Source: an uncultured Lachnospiraceae bacterium (lineage in GTDB: Bacteria > Bacillota > Clostridia > Lachnospirales > Lachnospiraceae). Taken from it: 64,000 bases of DNA. Of the stretch, positions 52,644-64,000 are shown piece after piece. The position numbers were made by a program, and so were the translations under genes. The notes under the pieces are model-generated. The model made no database searches and was not told the DNA's origin. It saw nothing but the letters and a program-made list of their open reading frames with translations. The stretch's first letter is position 1. Every line of letters starts with the position of its first letter. The DNA lies in NCBI GenBank assembly GCA_905235745.1, contig CAJOMN010000014.1, forward strand, positions 51,016 to 115,015, given 5' to 3'.

Positions 52644-52654
<11 letters not shown>
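52427..52654 (+). CDS. rlbA: S4-domain ribosome-associated protein (YaaA/RlbA)
   Basis: 75 residues. FIKLGQALKLSGAAGSGVDA, then KLLVNDGLVKVNGEVCKQRG is an S4 RNA-binding fold. It sits between dnaN and recF, as in Bacillus, where YaaA/RlbA associates with the large ribosomal subunit. It overlaps recF by 11 bases. Confidence 0.92.
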
Positions 52655-55687
<3,033 letters not shown>

Positions 55688-55706
55688 CTATTAAGAGGAG
55701 TAATTC

Positions 55707-58301
55707 ATGGATGATAAGATTTTTGACAAGATAAACGATGTCGATCTGATCAAAACAATGGAAACGTCATACATCGACTATGCGATGAGCGTTATTGCCG
55801 CCCGTGCGCTTCCCGATGTAAGAGACGGTCTGAAACCGGTACAGCGGCGTGTTCTGTATTCAATGATTGAACTAAATAACGGACCTGATAAGCCGCACAG
55901 AAAATGTGCCCGTATTGTCGGTGATACGATGGGTAAATACCATCCCCACGGTGACAGTTCCATTTACGGTGCGCTTGTTAATATGGCTCAGGACTGGTCA
56001 TTCAGGGCTCCTTTGGTAGACGGACACGGCAATTTCGGTTCGGTAGACGGAGACAGTGCTGCCGCAATGAGGTACACGGAAGCAAGGCTATCCAAGATAT
56101 CAATGGAAATGCTTGCGGATATCGGCAAAGAGACAGTTGATTTTGTCCCCAATTTTGATGAAACGGAAAAAGAACCCACGGTTCTACCGTCAAGATTTCC
56201 GAATCTTCTCGTAAACGGTACTACCGGTATTGCAGTCGGAATGGCGACCAATATACCTCCTCATAATCTAACCGAGGTAATAAACGCAGTAGTCAGGATT
56301 ATTGATAATCGTGTTGAAGAAGACAGAGACACTCAGATCGAAGAGATCCTTGAATGTGTAAAGGGTCCCGATTTTCCCACCGGGGGAGTGATCCTCGGCC
56401 GCCGCGGGATAGAAAGTGCGTACAGGACAGGCCGCGGAAAGATTAAGGTACGGGGCGTCAGCGATATAGTTCTTCTTGAAAACGGCAAGAGCCAGATAAT
56501 AATCACAGAGCTTCCGTTCCTTGTCAACAAAGCAAGACTTCTCGAAAAGATAGCCGAACTTGTAAGAGATAAGAAGATAGACGGCATAACGGATCTTCGA
56601 GATGAATCCGACAGGGACGGTATGCGCATCGTTGTCGAGCTGCGCCGTGATGTTAACGCCAATATAGTTCTTAACCAGTTATATAAGCATACGCAGCTTC
56701 AGGATACGTTCGGTGTCATTAACCTTGCCCTTGTCAACAATGAACCGAAGGTAATGAACCTTCTTGAAATGCTTACGTATTATCTTAAGCATCAGGAAGA
56801 CGTTGTTACCAGACGGACAAAATACGATCTTAATAAGGCCGAGGAACGTGCCCATATACTGCAGGGTCTTCTGATCGCTCTTGATAATATCGATGAAGTA
56901 ATAGCTATTATCAGGGGAAGCGCGAACGTTGCGGAAGCAAAGGAAAGACTGATCGAAAGATTTGGTCTTACGGAAGCCCAGTCAGCAGCGATCGTCGAGA
57001 TGAGACTTCGCGCACTGACAGGTCTCGAACGTGAAAAGCTTGAGACCGAGTATGCCGAACTCCAGAAGAAAATCGCGGAATATAAAGCGATCCTCGCCGA
57101 TGAGAAGCTTCTTCTCGGAGTCATCAAATCGGAGATACTGGAAATATCCGACAAATACGGCGATGAGAGAAGGACCAAGATCGGTCTTGACGATTCGGAT
57201 CTTACCAATGAGGATCTTATCCCGAAGGAAAATACCGTCATTGCAATGACAAGTCTCGGATATATCAAACGTATGACGGTTGATAATTTTAAGGCACAGA
57301 ACCGGGGCGGCAAGGGTATAAAAGGTATGAAGACGATCGATGAGGATTATATAGAAGATCTTCTTATGACCAATACCCACCAGTCGATAATGTTCTTCAC
57401 AAATTACGGCAGGGTATACCGCAAGAAAGCGTATGAGATCCCCGAATCAGGCAGAAATTCACGAGGTGTTGCTATTGTAAATCTCCTGCAGCTTCAGGGC
57501 GGAGAGAAGATATCCGCAATGATCCCCGTAACGGAAGTCAATGAGAGTAAGAACCTGTTGATGGTAACAAAGAAAGGAACCGTCAAGAAGACCAATATCC
57601 TCGAATACAGAAATATCAGAAAAAAGGGACTGATCGCGATCACATTAAGAGATGACGACGAACTGATCGAAGTCAAGACGACAGATAAGGATTCCGAGAT
57701 CTTCCTTGTTACCAGGCAGGGCATGTGTATCAGATTCAAGGAAACGGATGTCAGGTCTACCGGAAGATCATCAATGGGAGTTATCGGAATGAACCTTGCG
57801 GATGATGATGAGATCATCGGAATGCAGATCGACTCACAGGGCGATTCGCTTCTGATCGTATCAGAGCTTGGTTACGGTAAGAGAACGGTATTATCCGAAT
57901 TCCACCTACAAAAGCGCGGAGGTAAAGGCGTCAAGTGCTACAAGATCATGGAAAAGACCGGCGATGTTGTAGGAGTCAAGGCTGTTACCAACGAGAATGA
58001 GATCATGATGATCACCGATCAGGGAGTCATAATACAGCTTCGTATGGAAGATATAAAAGTAATCTCCAGAATAACTTCCGGTGTCAAAATGATCAGTCTT
58101 GATGACGGGGTTAAGGTCGCCAAGATCGCCAAAGTGCGCGAAAAGATCTCCGACGGAGACAGAGACATAGATATGGAGGACATTGATGATGTCGTGATCA
58201 ATGTTGCCAAATCGGATGAACCCGTTGTCGTAATACATGATGAAGTGGATATAGACGATGAAGATGAGGACACAAGATTTGACGGTATGGAAGACGAATG
58301 A
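55707..58301 (+). CDS. gyrA: DNA gyrase subunit A
   Basis: 864 residues. The active-site Tyr is in [12 protein letters not shown] near 115-126, and the GyrA box [11 protein letters not shown] near 528 and [11 protein letters not shown] support gyrase rather than ParC. A DNA-wrapping C-terminal domain follows. The last 60 residues are an acidic tail ([17 protein letters not shown]). The start has AAGAGGAG upstream. Confidence 0.97.
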   Translation: MDDKIFDKINDVDLIKTMETSYIDYAMSVIAARALPDVRDGLKPVQRRVLYSMIELNNGPDKPHRKCARIVGDTMGKYHPHGDSSIYGALVNMAQDWSFRAPLVDGHGNFGSVDGDSAAAMRYTEARLSKISMEMLADIGKETVDFVPNFDETEKEPTVLPSRFPNLLVNGTTGIAVGMATNIPPHNLTEVINAVVRIIDNRVEEDRDTQIEEILECVKGPDFPTGGVILGRRGIESAYRTGRGKIKVRGVSDIVLLENGKSQIIITELPFLVNKARLLEKIAELVRDKKIDGITDLRDESDRDGMRIVVELRRDVNANIVLNQLYKHTQLQDTFGVINLALVNNEPKVMNLLEMLTYYLKHQEDVVTRRTKYDLNKAEERAHILQGLLIALDNIDEVIAIIRGSANVAEAKERLIERFGLTEAQSAAIVEMRLRALTGLEREKLETEYAELQKKIAEYKAILADEKLLLGVIKSEILEISDKYGDERRTKIGLDDSDLTNEDLIPKENTVIAMTSLGYIKRMTVDNFKAQNRGGKGIKGMKTIDEDYIEDLLMTNTHQSIMFFTNYGRVYRKKAYEIPESGRNSRGVAIVNLLQLQGGEKISAMIPVTEVNESKNLLMVTKKGTVKKTNILEYRNIRKKGLIAITLRDDDELIEVKTTDKDSEIFLVTRQGMCIRFKETDVRSTGRSSMGVIGMNLADDDEIIGMQIDSQGDSLLIVSELGYGKRTVLSEFHLQKRGGKGVKCYKIMEKTGDVVGVKAVTNENEIMMITDQGVIIQLRMEDIKVISRITSGVKMISLDDGVKVAKIAKVREKISDGDRDIDMEDIDDVVINVAKSDEPVVVIHDEVDIDDEDEDTRFDGMEDE

Positions 58302-58328
58302 GCGGATTATGACCAAAGGTGATCAGGT

Positions 58329-59288
58329 ATGAAGAAGAAGAAAGATAACTATGACAACTACAAACTATCGATCGTTGTACCGGTATACAATGAGGAGAAC
58401 GGCATCAAGCCTTTTCTTGACCGGACGGAGGCGGTAGCAGACACGCTCGGATGTGATTACGAGATAATATTCTCTCTCGATCCTTCAACGGACAATACAT
58501 ACGAAGTGATCAAAGAGAATATGAATAGAAACCGTAACATCAAGCTTATCACCATGAGCAGAAGGTTCCGGCAGGCTGCGGCAACAATGGCCGGAGTACT
58601 TAATTGTACCGGCGATATATGTGTTGTTATCGATGTCGACCTTCAGGATCCTCCTGAGGTTATCCCCGAACTTGTTGATAAGTGGAAAGAAGGGTATGAC
58701 GTAGTATACGCCCAGAGGATCGACCGGCAGGGAGAGACGAAGATACGTAAAGTCATAGATCTTACCGCATACCGTGTGATCAATTTCCTGTCGGACGTGG
58801 AGATACCTGTCGATACGGCTGATTTTCGCCTTATTACCCGCCGTGTGATAGAAGAGATCAGAAAAATGCCCGAGACAAATATGTTCTTCAGAGGCATGGT
58901 AAGCTATGTCGGATTCAGGCAGACGGCAGTCAGATATCACAGGGAAGCAAGAGAAGCGGACGTTTCGAAGTATAACCGTCTGTGGGGGGAATTTCGTATG
59001 GGCTTCCACGGGATATTCTGTTTTTCCAGCAAGCCGCTTGAATATGTGACTTTCCTCGGAGGATTCATGACTGCTTTCGGTGCATTTCTCGGTGTCATCC
59101 ACGGTATCAGGAATCTGTTCGACAAGCGTGAACGATCGTCGGACAGAGGACTTGTCTCACTGATATGGTTTATGGGCGGACTGATTGTATTCGTATGTGG
59201 CCTTCTCGGTGAATACGTGACCAGGATATATGACGACGTAAAGGGAAGACAGAGATATATCATAGACGAGTTTGACGAAAACAATTAA
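58329..59288 (+). CDS. GT2 glycosyltransferase of the GtrB/CsbB type
   Basis: 319 residues. LSIVVPVYNEENGIKPFLDR is the GT2 start, DVDLQDPPE holds the DxD-like metal site and SKYNRLWGEFRM follows. Two C-terminal membrane helices (about 234-255 and 274-296) make it a polyprenyl-phosphate sugar transferase that works on undecaprenyl phosphate in the membrane. CsbB of Bacillus pairs with YfhO, and a YfhO-type gene lies at 61248. It ends with a TAATG overlap to the fumarase gene. Confidence 0.85.
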   Translation: MKKKKDNYDNYKLSIVVPVYNEENGIKPFLDRTEAVADTLGCDYEIIFSLDPSTDNTYEVIKENMNRNRNIKLITMSRRFRQAAATMAGVLNCTGDICVVIDVDLQDPPEVIPELVDKWKEGYDVVYAQRIDRQGETKIRKVIDLTAYRVINFLSDVEIPVDTADFRLITRRVIEEIRKMPETNMFFRGMVSYVGFRQTAVRYHREAREADVSKYNRLWGEFRMGFHGIFCFSSKPLEYVTFLGGFMTAFGAFLGVIHGIRNLFDKRERSSDRGLVSLIWFMGGLIVFVCGLLGEYVTRIYDDVKGRQRYIIDEFDENN

Positions 59289-60130
59289 TGAGAGAGATCC
59301 ATACAGACACAATTACAGACGCAGTTGAGCAGATGTGTATAAAGGTATGCCACGAGCTTTCCGATGATATGAGCGCATGCCTTTTTGATGCGTATGATAA
59401 CGAATCATCCGAAACAGGCAGGAAGATATTAGGACAACTGAAGGAAAACCTTGACATAGCAAGATCGGAAATGATCCCGATATGCCAGGATACCGGAATG
59501 GTGGTCGTGTTCCTGAAGGTCGGACAGGATGTTCATATTACCGGCAGTGATATTACGGATGCGGTCAATGAAGGTGTCAGGCGGGGATATGCAAAAGGAT
59601 ATCTGCGCAAATCCGTAGTGTCCGATCCGATAGAACGTATCAACACAAATGATAATACCCCGGCGGTCATACACTATGATATAGTTCCCGGTGATAAGGT
59701 CAGCATCACGATAGCACCAAAAGGGTTTGGCTCCGAGAATATGAGCCGGTTATTCATGCTCAAGCCGGCAGACGGAATTGAAGGCGTTAAGAATGCAATA
59801 ATAACGGCCGTAAAGGATGCGGGTCCGAATGCATGCCCGCCAATGGTTGTAGGAGTAGGCATCGGGGGAACATTTGAAAAATGCGCGATCATGGCCAAGG
59901 AAGCTCTTACCCGGCCAGCGGGGGAGCATTCGGCCATCGGATATGTGAAGGATCTTGAAGAAGAAATGCTTGACAGGATCAATGAACTCAACATAGGTCC
60001 CGCCGGACTCGGAGGCAGGACTACGGCATTTGCCGTTAATATCAATACATATCCTACACATATAGCGGGACTGCCGGTTGCTGTCAACATATGTTGTCAT
60101 GTCAACAGGCATATTACAAGGGAAATATAG
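59288..60130 (+). CDS. Fumarate hydratase (class I) or L-tartrate dehydratase, alpha subunit
   Basis: 280 residues. The Fe-S class-I hydratase alpha domain has CQDTGMVVVFLKVGQDV near 70, NACPPMVVGVGIGGTFEKCA near 181-200 and the late TYPTHIAGLPVAVNICCH. Three Cys bind a [4Fe-4S] cluster that dehydrates malate or tartrate. TtdA and FumA N-terminal parts are not separable from sequence alone; fumarase is the usual role in anaerobes. Start shares the A of the GT2 stop. Confidence 0.88.
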   Translation: MREIHTDTITDAVEQMCIKVCHELSDDMSACLFDAYDNESSETGRKILGQLKENLDIARSEMIPICQDTGMVVVFLKVGQDVHITGSDITDAVNEGVRRGYAKGYLRKSVVSDPIERINTNDNTPAVIHYDIVPGDKVSITIAPKGFGSENMSRLFMLKPADGIEGVKNAIITAVKDAGPNACPPMVVGVGIGGTFEKCAIMAKEALTRPAGEHSAIGYVKDLEEEMLDRINELNIGPAGLGGRTTAFAVNINTYPTHIAGLPVAVNICCHVNRHITREI

Positions 60131-60131
60131 A

Positions 60132-60656
60132 ATGGATAAGCATATAACGGTTCCTTTTGACAGATCCGTATCGGAAGGATTATCTGCCGGCGATTATGTG
60201 TACCTGACAGGTACGGTATATGTGGCAAGGGACGCGGCTCACAAGAGAATGATCGAAGCACTCGATCGCGGAGAAGATCTGCCGTTCGACATCAAGGATC
60301 AGACAATATACTATATGGGACCGTCTCCTGCAAGACCCGGCAGTATTATAGGTTCCGCAGGGCCCACAACGGCCAGCCGCATGGATAAATATGCGCCGCG
60401 ATTAATGGATCTCGGAATGACCGGAATGATAGGAAAAGGGAAGAGAACACAGGAAGTCAGGGATGCCATGATCAGATCCGGGGCTGTATATTTTGCCGCA
60501 GTAGGCGGTGCCGGTGCACTTCTGTCCAAATGCATTACCGGCTCGAAGGTCATAGCATACGATGATCTGGGAACCGAAGCCGTTAGAAAGCTTGAAATAA
60601 ATGATTTTCCGGTAATCGTTGTAATGGACTGCCGGGGAGGGTGTTTATACAACTGA
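60132..60656 (+). CDS. Fumarate hydratase (class I) or L-tartrate dehydratase, beta subunit
   Basis: 174 residues from ATG 60132 (an in-frame ATG at 60078 lies inside the alpha gene). YYMGPSPARPGSIIGSAGPT and SRMDKYAPRLMDLG are the beta-subunit hallmarks, and AAVGGAGALLSKCI follows. It completes the enzyme with the alpha subunit. Its start lies one base after the alpha stop. Confidence 0.9.
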   Translation: MDKHITVPFDRSVSEGLSAGDYVYLTGTVYVARDAAHKRMIEALDRGEDLPFDIKDQTIYYMGPSPARPGSIIGSAGPTTASRMDKYAPRLMDLGMTGMIGKGKRTQEVRDAMIRSGAVYFAAVGGAGALLSKCITGSKVIAYDDLGTEAVRKLEINDFPVIVVMDCRGGCLYN

Positions 60657-60674
60657 CTGTTGACCTTCGTAGTT

Positions 60675-60703
60675 TGACAAATCAGAACCTATCTAATATA
60701 ATG
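60675..60703 (+). promoter_or_regulatory. Consensus sigma-A promoter of tRNA-Ser
   Basis: TTGACA (60675-60680), exactly 17 bases, then TATAAT (60698-60703): a perfect match at both hexamers. The transcript start would be near 60710, leaving a leader of about 36 bases before the tRNA. Confidence 0.9.
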
Positions 60704-60745
60704 ACGTGGCGAATCAAATAATATGAAGCAGTACTTTAGCGTTAT

Positions 60746-60833
60746 GGAGAAATACTCAAGAGGCTGAAGAGGCGCCCCTGCTAAGGGTGTAGGTCGGGTA
60801 ACCGGCGCGAGGGTTCAAATCCCTCTTTCTCCG
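60746..60833 (+). tRNA. tRNA-Ser (anticodon GCT)
   Basis: 88 bases with the long variable arm of class-II tRNAs. The acceptor pairs GGAGAAA with TTTCTCC, the anticodon loop CTGCTAA has anticodon GCT, and the T loop is TTCAAAT. Discriminator G. CCA is not encoded. Confidence 0.96.
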
Positions 60834-60840
60834 CTTATCG

Positions 60841-60866
60841 AAGATGGCAGATTCTGCCATCTTTTG
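60841..60866 (+). terminator. Terminator after tRNA-Ser
   Basis: AAGATGGCAGA pairs with TCTGCCATCTT, and TTTTG follows. It starts 8 bases after the tRNA's 3' end. Confidence 0.92.
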
Positions 60867-60894
60867 TTATTTGACCTTTTTTTGATTATCTACT

Positions 60895-60947
60895 ATAGTA
60901 AACGAAACAAAAACAATTATAGTGGACGGATTTAATTCGTTCACTAT
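60895..60947 (+). promoter_or_regulatory. Palindromic operator before the TSCPD gene
   Basis: ATAGTGGACGGAT-TTA-ATTCGTTCACTAT (60919-60947) is a near-perfect 29-base palindrome, and a half copy ATAGTAAACGAA lies at 60895-60906. TATTAC at 60945-60950 may be the -10. The same palindrome overlaps the msmK promoter and occurs between dacA and the dlt-like operon. Confidence 0.7.
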
Positions 60948-60974
60948 TACTTAATGATATAACGGAGGTAGATC

Positions 60975-61232
60975 ATGCGTTACACATTTCAGCCGAACGG
61001 TGTTTGTTCAAAACAGATCAATTTTGACATTATAGGTGATGTTATCACAAACATATCTTTTGTCGGTGGCTGTGACGGGAATCTTAAAGCCATATCCAAG
61101 CTGTGCAACGGAATGACGGTTTCCGAGATCGAAAGCAAATTACTGGGAAACCAGTGCGGGAACAAAGGAACTTCCTGCGCCGACCAGTTTGCGAAAGCCG
61201 TAAGGGAAGCATACAACGCAAATAAACTGTGA
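60975..61232 (+). CDS. TSCPD-domain small protein
   Basis: 85 residues. FQPNGVCSKQINFDIIGDVI with GGCDGNLKAISKL and CGNKGTSCADQFAKA matches the stand-alone TSCPD family, which resembles the C-terminal domain of class II ribonucleotide reductases. Four or more Cys could bind a metal. Function unknown. Start after GGAGG. Regulated, I infer, through the palindrome just upstream. Confidence 0.85.
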   Translation: MRYTFQPNGVCSKQINFDIIGDVITNISFVGGCDGNLKAISKLCNGMTVSEIESKLLGNQCGNKGTSCADQFAKAVREAYNANKL

Positions 61233-61247
61233 TCCCGGCATTTATTA

Positions 61248-63860
61248 ATGGAAAGAAACACGATATTTGAAAAAAATACGGTAACTGCATTGCTGGCGTT
61301 TCTTACCCCGGCACTTATAATGATGCTTATTTTTATAATAGGGGATTTTGCGCCTTTCGGGGAAGTATCGGTTCTGGTAGCTGACATGAGATACCAGTTT
61401 GTGGATTATATCGGTTACATGAAGTCAGTATTCTTCGGTAACAATGATATGTTCTACACGTTTTCGAAAACGTTCGGCGGAGATATGATGGGGTTCGCAT
61501 CATATTATCTGTTTAACCCCTTTTATCTGATACTTCTGCTGTTTCCGAATGATATGCTCCCTGTCGGGATAGTAATAATGATAATCCTGATGAGCGGTTT
61601 TATGGGGCTTCACTTTCATTTTCTGCTGAGTTCATTGTGGGGAAACCGCATATCTTCCGTTATCTTTTCAACGGCATATGCCATGATGGGATTTAATCTG
61701 GCATATATCAACTGTATCCACTATTTCTTCAGCATTATGATGCTTCCGCTCGTGATCCTCGGATTGATACATATGATGAGCAGCCGCAGGACGAATGCTT
61801 TATATATCGGTTCCGTGGCGCTTACTGTCATATCATGCTATTACATCGGTTATATGATCCTCATATTCACTGCCGCATTTTATCTGTGCTTTATGGCGTC
61901 GGGAGTAATTGAATATACCGATATGAAGGATCGTCTCAGGAACGCGGGAACGGTTCTTCTGTCAACGATACTCGGAATAGGAATATCGGCATTTTCGCTT
62001 TTATCGGTCCTGATGTCGCTTCAGGGACAAAAAAAACCGGTACTTAAAGGGCTGATGTTTGGCAGAACATTTAATATACTGGAATTCTTTTCCGGATTAT
62101 ATACCGGCTCTTTTCGGGGAAATATCAGTGACGGGCTCCCGATCATATACAGCGGGGTAATAGCTGTCATATTCGTATTTTTTTATTTTTTCAATAAGAC
62201 CATCAGACTCCGGGAGAAAATATGCGCGCTGATCATGTTTGTATTTCTGATCATCGGATATTGGGTATTTGCATTCAATATAATGTGGCACGGTTTTGCC
62301 ATGCCGATAGGCTTTCCGTACAGAAACTCTTTCCTGTTCTCATTCCTTATGTTATTTGTCGGATATGCCGGATTCGTTAATATAAAAGAAGGATTTAAAA
62401 AGAGAAATGCAAATATTATCGTTGTGATCTATGCCCTGTATTCGGTATTTTTATTTATGACCGGAAGCTATTACGTCGGGATCAAATCAATAGTCATAAC
62501 ATATCTGACACTCGCCAGCGGTCTAATTCTTGTTGTTGCCATGAATGAGAAGAACAGATATGTTATTCCCGCAGTCGCGGGATTGTTCATACTGCAGTTT
62601 GCGGACAGTCTGTATAACGGTATAGTGTCCGTTGATGCGTATTTTGAGGATAAGTATTCTTCGGAAAACAGTATTGGCGAGTATGAGGATTATATCGACT
62701 CAACCCAGGAGCTTGTGGATTATGTCAACGCGCAGGATTCTTCTTTCTTCAGAATGGACAAGCTGTTCCGCCGTACCAATAATGACCCGCTCATGTTTGC
62801 ATATAACGGTCTGTCTCATTTCAGTTCGTGCGAAACCGATCAGGTTAAGACATTTATGGGACGTATGGGATTTCGTAATAATGAAAACTGGGCTTTTTAC
62901 GGAGATTCAAGTACTGCGTTCGCCGACTGTTTCATGGGGGTAAAATATCTGCTGTCCCAGTTTGACGAAACATGCAAGCCATACAAATCAATATATTCAC
63001 AGGATGACAGGTATATATATTGCAACCCTTACGCGCTTCCGATCGGATTCGGGATGGATGAATCGGTCAGACAGATCAACATGACGCAAAAGGATCCCTT
63101 TAAGCTGCAGAATGATATAGCCGGGAGATTTTCGAAAACAAACTATCAGATATACACTCCGGTAAGGGTTGCCGAAATTAAGCTTAATAACGCGGCCGAA
63201 GAAGATCACGTGTACACCAGGATCGATCCCGGCGAGGAAGCAAGCGTCGAATATATACTTTCCATAACAAGCAGCAATTTTATATATATGTATGCCGACG
63301 CTCCCGAATTGCAGAATACAACGCTGTATATCAACGGCGATGAAAAGGGTAATTATTTTTCCGAATACGAATGGTCGGTACGTGAAGCCGGATACTATAA
63401 TCCCGGGGATCTTATCAGTATTAAATTTGTGATAGAAGATGACAGTCTGGAAATTGATAATATATATTTCTATTATGAGAGCAAACAGGTATTGAAAGCA
63501 TGGTACAAGGACGCAGTATCAACAACCTGCAATGTATCAAAGATCACAAGCTCCCATCTGAAGATAAACGCCAATGTATCGGACAGATCGGACTATGTCG
63601 TTCTATCCATACCGTATGAGGATGACTGGAGAGTGAAGGTAGACGGAGACAAGGTAAAACCGGTTAAGGTTATGGATGCGCTTATGGCTGTGAAGGTTCC
63701 TGCCGGTGAACATGAAATAGAACTGCGTTACATTCCCTATGGGATCATCTACGGTCTTCCCATATCGTTGGTGTGCCTGCTGATAACGGTCATCTATGTG
63801 ATAAAGTTCGGTGCGCGCAAGGATAAAACACCACATATTGTATACGAAAATAATGCATAG
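61248..63860 (+). CDS. YfhO-type GT-C membrane glycosyltransferase
   Basis: 870 residues. About twelve helices in the first 460 residues are followed by a large extracytoplasmic domain and a final helix near 840-858 (IIYGLPISLVCLLITVIYVI). The N-terminus has the loop SVLVADMRYQFVDYIGY near 43-59, the position of catalytic acid residues in YfhO proteins, and IPYEDDWRVKVDGDKVKPVK near 785 is a typical C-terminal YfhO segment. In Bacillus and Listeria YfhO glycosylates teichoic acids using a lipid-linked sugar made by a CsbB-type GT2. No Shine-Dalgarno is seen before the ATG; it lies 15 bases after the TSCPD gene. Confidence 0.85.
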   Translation: MERNTIFEKNTVTALLAFLTPALIMMLIFIIGDFAPFGEVSVLVADMRYQFVDYIGYMKSVFFGNNDMFYTFSKTFGGDMMGFASYYLFNPFYLILLLFPNDMLPVGIVIMIILMSGFMGLHFHFLLSSLWGNRISSVIFSTAYAMMGFNLAYINCIHYFFSIMMLPLVILGLIHMMSSRRTNALYIGSVALTVISCYYIGYMILIFTAAFYLCFMASGVIEYTDMKDRLRNAGTVLLSTILGIGISAFSLLSVLMSLQGQKKPVLKGLMFGRTFNILEFFSGLYTGSFRGNISDGLPIIYSGVIAVIFVFFYFFNKTIRLREKICALIMFVFLIIGYWVFAFNIMWHGFAMPIGFPYRNSFLFSFLMLFVGYAGFVNIKEGFKKRNANIIVVIYALYSVFLFMTGSYYVGIKSIVITYLTLASGLILVVAMNEKNRYVIPAVAGLFILQFADSLYNGIVSVDAYFEDKYSSENSIGEYEDYIDSTQELVDYVNAQDSSFFRMDKLFRRTNNDPLMFAYNGLSHFSSCETDQVKTFMGRMGFRNNENWAFYGDSSTAFADCFMGVKYLLSQFDETCKPYKSIYSQDDRYIYCNPYALPIGFGMDESVRQINMTQKDPFKLQNDIAGRFSKTNYQIYTPVRVAEIKLNNAAEEDHVYTRIDPGEEASVEYILSITSSNFIYMYADAPELQNTTLYINGDEKGNYFSEYEWSVREAGYYNPGDLISIKFVIEDDSLEIDNIYFYYESKQVLKAWYKDAVSTTCNVSKITSSHLKINANVSDRSDYVVLSIPYEDDWRVKVDGDKVKPVKVMDALMAVKVPAGEHEIELRYIPYGIIYGLPISLVCLLITVIYVIKFGARKDKTPHIVYENNA

Positions 63861-63911
63861 GTGCTAAATCTACTATATTTAAAAAAGGCGCAAAATTCCT
63901 CAAAAAATCCG

Positions 63912-63940
63912 TTGACAATGCCGAAATGCAATGATATATT
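63912..63940 (+). promoter_or_regulatory. Strong promoter at the right edge, probably of an rRNA operon
   Basis: TTGACA (63912-63917), 17 bases, TATATT (63935-63940). The transcript would start near 63947. The downstream leader (a hairpin AGAGCG…CGCTCT at 63957-63980, then a boxA-like CTCTTTTAAC and AGAACCTTG) resembles rRNA leaders of Clostridia. The gene itself is outside the window. Confidence 0.6.
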
Positions 63941-64000
63941 AAAAAAGCCGCTTGAGAGAGCGTGCTATTTTTTGCGCTCTTTTAACGGAAAAGAACCTTG

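Noticed and set aside
56333..58316. Long open frames opposite gyrA
   Set aside because: They are shadows of the gyrA codons; no ribosome sites and no protein resemblance.

Overview
The window looks like the replication-origin region of a low-to-medium GC, strictly anaerobic Firmicute of class Clostridia. Lachnospiraceae is my best guess. The clues are the rpmH-rnpA-yidD-yidC-jag-mnmE-mnmG-rsmG / dnaA-dnaN-rlbA-recF-gyrB-gyrA layout, a parA-parB pair with two perfect parS sites, an anaerobic (radical-SAM) nucleotide-reductase activase, an Fe-S type split fumarase, DUF3881 and DUF4446 proteins, and tRNA genes without encoded CCA. Nearly all genes left of oriC (about 49.5 kb) lie on the minus strand and all genes right of it on the plus strand, as expected for replication-aligned genes. 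Exceptions on the left arm are the MATE gene (337-2094), the nrdG pair (8390-9281) and a dlt-like operon (31065-36633).

Layout: 1-2094 holds a terminator, tRNA-Pro and a MATE transporter fused to an RsbW-like ATPase. 2112-8278 is a minus-strand unit that starts with the SRP RNA promoter and continues through a membrane-anchored Mrr-type nuclease, an NhaC antiporter, a ZorA/ZorB-like (MotA/MotB-like) ion-driven motor pair, an SDR enzyme and a GNAT. 8.3-14.4 kb holds nrdG with a small partner, a CdaR-type regulator, tadA, an MsmK-type sugar ABC ATPase, a diguanylate cyclase and a DUF624 protein. 14.5-31 kb is a long minus-strand run: dacA, pepT, an FAD enzyme, a GT-C glycosyltransferase, a DUF308 protein, then a cluster matching the Bacillus order yaaO-(kinase)-yaaR-holB-yaaT-yabB-rsmI-metG. 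31-36.7 kb is a plus-strand dlt-like operon (PLP decarboxylase, DltB, DltD-like, DltC, DltA). 36.7-41.9 kb has small proteins, tRNA-Arg, an HD-GYP protein and the ParAB/parS module. 41.9-58.3 kb is the canonical origin block. 58.3-64 kb holds a CsbB/GtrB-like GT2, fumarase subunits, tRNA-Ser, a TSCPD protein, a YfhO-type membrane protein and, at the very edge, a promoter plus leader that looks like the start of an rRNA operon.

How the genes work together: chromosome replication and segregation (dnaA, dnaN, recF, gyrAB, holB, parAB, parS), membrane insertion and RNA processing (yidC, yidD, rnpA, SRP RNA), tRNA/rRNA modification (mnmE, mnmG, rsmG, rsmI, tadA, trmN6-like) and envelope decoration (dlt-like operon, DacA, GT-C, GT2/YfhO) dominate. 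Cyclic-di-GMP turnover is suggested by one GGDEF and one HD-GYP protein.

The most unusual content: (i) a nuclease / antiporter / ZorAB-like motor cassette transcribed behind the SRP RNA; (ii) a dlt-type operon led by a decarboxylase whose active-site signature is not that of DAP decarboxylase and recalls carrier-protein-bound substrate decarboxylases; (iii) a long palindrome, about ATAGTGAACGAAT / ATTCGTTCACTAT, repeated at three promoters; (iv) a back-to-back promoter pair in which both genes appear to lack leaders. All calls are from reading the sequence; no database search was run.
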